DNA of 5,934 bases from UBA5972 sp964600965 (GTDB lineage Bacteria; Pseudomonadota; Alphaproteobacteria; Rhodobacterales; Rhodobacteraceae). Positions within the stretch are counted from its first letter, which is position 1. Each line of letters begins with the position of its first letter. A model generated the notes under the pieces. That model was not told the origin of the DNA, did not search any database, and was given only the letters and a program-made list of their open reading frames with translations. Both the position numbers and the translations under genes were made by a program. The stretch is from the NCBI GenBank assembly GCA_964600965.1, contig CAZRLO010000149.1, positions 1 through 5,934 on the forward strand, read 5' to 3'. Below are positions 4,909 to 5,934 of this stretch, one piece after another.

Positions 4909-5934
4909 AAGATGCCTGGCGCAACTGCACCGCTTGTTCCGTCTTCGCCCGCGCCAGCCGGTCGGCGGCCAGCACAGTTTCCAGATCAATTGTGGTGGTT
5001 TTAAGGTCGCCGGCGCGATTAAGCGAATCAAGTATCTGTTCGACCAGCGGTGCCATGTCGGTGAACGCGATCCGGCGCGCCATGAAGGCGCCATAGGCGG
5101 CCTCTTTGGCGGCGTTGAACACCGCGCCGGCCAACCCGCCGATGGCCATGACCTCGCGCGCCAGCGCCAGCGCCGGGAAGCGCGTCTCGTCGGGGGCGGA
5201 AAATTCGAGCGTGCCCAGCGCCGGCAAATCCAGCGGCGCAACCGGCAGTTTGCGCCGCTCGGGCCAATTCAGCGCATAACCGATCGCAAACCGCATATCC
5301 GGGTTGCTGAGATGTGCGATGTTGGAACCGTCGACGAACTCCACCAGCGAATGCACGATGGATTGCGGGTGGATCACCACCTCGATCTTTTCGGGCGCGA
5401 CCTGATAAAGCTCTTTCGCTTCAATCATTTCCAGCGCCTTGTTGAACATACTGGCACTGTCGACCGAAATCATGGAACCCATGTTCCAGTTGGGATGTGC
5501 CACGGCCTGTTCCGGCGTCGCTTTGCGCATCTTTTCAAGCGGCCATTCGCGGAACGGACCGCCCGATGCAGTAAGGATCAGGCGGCTTACTTTGGCGATG
5601 TCCTCGCCCTGCAAGGCCTGAAAGATCGCCGAATGCTCGCTGTCGACCGGCAGTATGGTGGCACCCCGATGTCGTGCGGTTTCCAGCATCAGCGGCCCGG
5701 CGGCGACCATGCTTTCCTTGTTGGCCAGCGCCAGAACGCCGCCATGCGCCAGCGTGATCAGCCCCGGCGCGAGCCCGGCACAACCGCCGATGGCCGACAT
5801 GGCCCAATCGGTCGGCCGCGCGGCGGCTTCGGCGATTGCGTCGGATCCCGCCGCCGCAATGATGCCTGTGCCTTCAAGGACTTGCGTCAGTTCGTTCATG
5901 CGATCAGCATCCGCCGTAACCGCGATGGTCGCGC
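4907..5934 (-). CDS. dxr: DXP reductoisomerase Dxr, 5' end beyond window
   Basis: Dxr converts 1-deoxy-D-xylulose 5-phosphate to 2-C-methyl-D-erythritol 4-phosphate with NADPH and a divalent metal. It is the committed step of the MEP isoprenoid pathway and the target of fosmidomycin. Visible motifs in order: LANKES, the metal ligands in VDSEHSA (Asp and Glu), TASGGPFR, HPNWNMG with the flexible-loop Trp and Met, SVDSASMFNKALEMIEA with the catalytic Lys/Glu region, and IHPQSIVHS. The spacing between the Lys of NKE and the metal Asp is 25 residues, as in the E. coli enzyme. The ATG at 5899 is internal: the frame continues to the window edge with ATIAVTADADR, a typical Dxr continuation. By alignment with the E. 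coli numbering roughly 50 N-terminal residues, including the NADPH-binding glycine loop, lie outside the window. It is cotranscribed with rseP. Confidence 0.98.
   Translation of the reverse strand, partial: ATIAVTADADRMNELTQVLEGTGIIAAAGSDAIAEAAARPTDWAMSAIGGCAGLAPGLITLAHGGVLALANKESMVAAGPLMLETARHRGATILPVDSEHSAIFQALQGEDIAKVSRLILTASGGPFREWPLEKMRKATPEQAVAHPNWNMGSMISVDSASMFNKALEMIEAKELYQVAPEKIEVVIHPQSIVHSLVEFVDGSNIAHLSNPDMRFAIGYALNWPERRKLPVAPLDLPALGTLEFSAPDETRFPALALAREVMAIGGLAGAVFNAAKEAAYGAFMARRIAFTDMAPLVEQILDSLNRAGDLKTTTIDLETVLAADRLARAKTEQAVQLRQAS

Overview
The window looks like alphaproteobacterial chromosome, most likely Rhodobacterales. The reasons are a GC-rich sequence, a dxr-rseP gene pair, a ThyX with the alphaproteobacterial form of its signature (RHRTANVNEYSARY), a DUF1194 von Willebrand protein, and an RseP whose HEYGHYIVGRW region resembles that group. 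This placement rests on family recognition, not on a search. A run of ten Ns at 2428-2437 shows the sequence is a draft or metagenome scaffold.

Layout. Positions 12-777 hold a small accessory cassette on the minus strand: a HigB toxin and HigA antitoxin operon with its own promoter and a probable operator. The cassette sits between two 37-bp copies (25-61 and 797-833) of the 3' end of thyX. thyX itself (778-1692, minus) carries a complete C-terminus next to the right copy. The left copy, beyond the cassette, is an orphan thyX tail ending in a different stop. Across a 181-bp divergent intergenic region, with TTGC/GCAA inverted repeats, lie a small EutQ-like cupin gene (1874-2230) and an exported DUF1194/VWA protein gene (2256-2981), both on the plus strand. 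The second of these is interrupted by the N gap.

Positions 2982-3561 hold no convincing gene. Their main feature is a degenerate tandem array of eighteen 8-bp units at 3231-3374, largely built from two octamers, GGCCAGAC and GGCTAACC. The rest (3562-5934, minus) is a core envelope/isoprenoid operon: dxr (5' end cut by the window edge) followed after 7 bp by rseP, which probably starts at a TTG codon.

How the genes work together. Dxr commits DXP to isoprenoid synthesis, which supplies undecaprenyl phosphate and quinones. RseP is the inner-membrane site-2 protease of the envelope stress pathway. ThyX makes dTMP. HigBA is an autonomous addiction or stress module, unrelated in function to its neighbours. 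The cupin and DUF1194 genes probably share a transcript, but nothing visible gives them a common function.

Most worth following up: the thyX-tail duplication that brackets higBA (a possible protein-gene attachment site or recombination scar), the octamer array at an apparent break in the usual dxr-rseP-bamA order, and evidence that the N gap joins two variants of the same sequence. No wholly new multi-gene system is evident.
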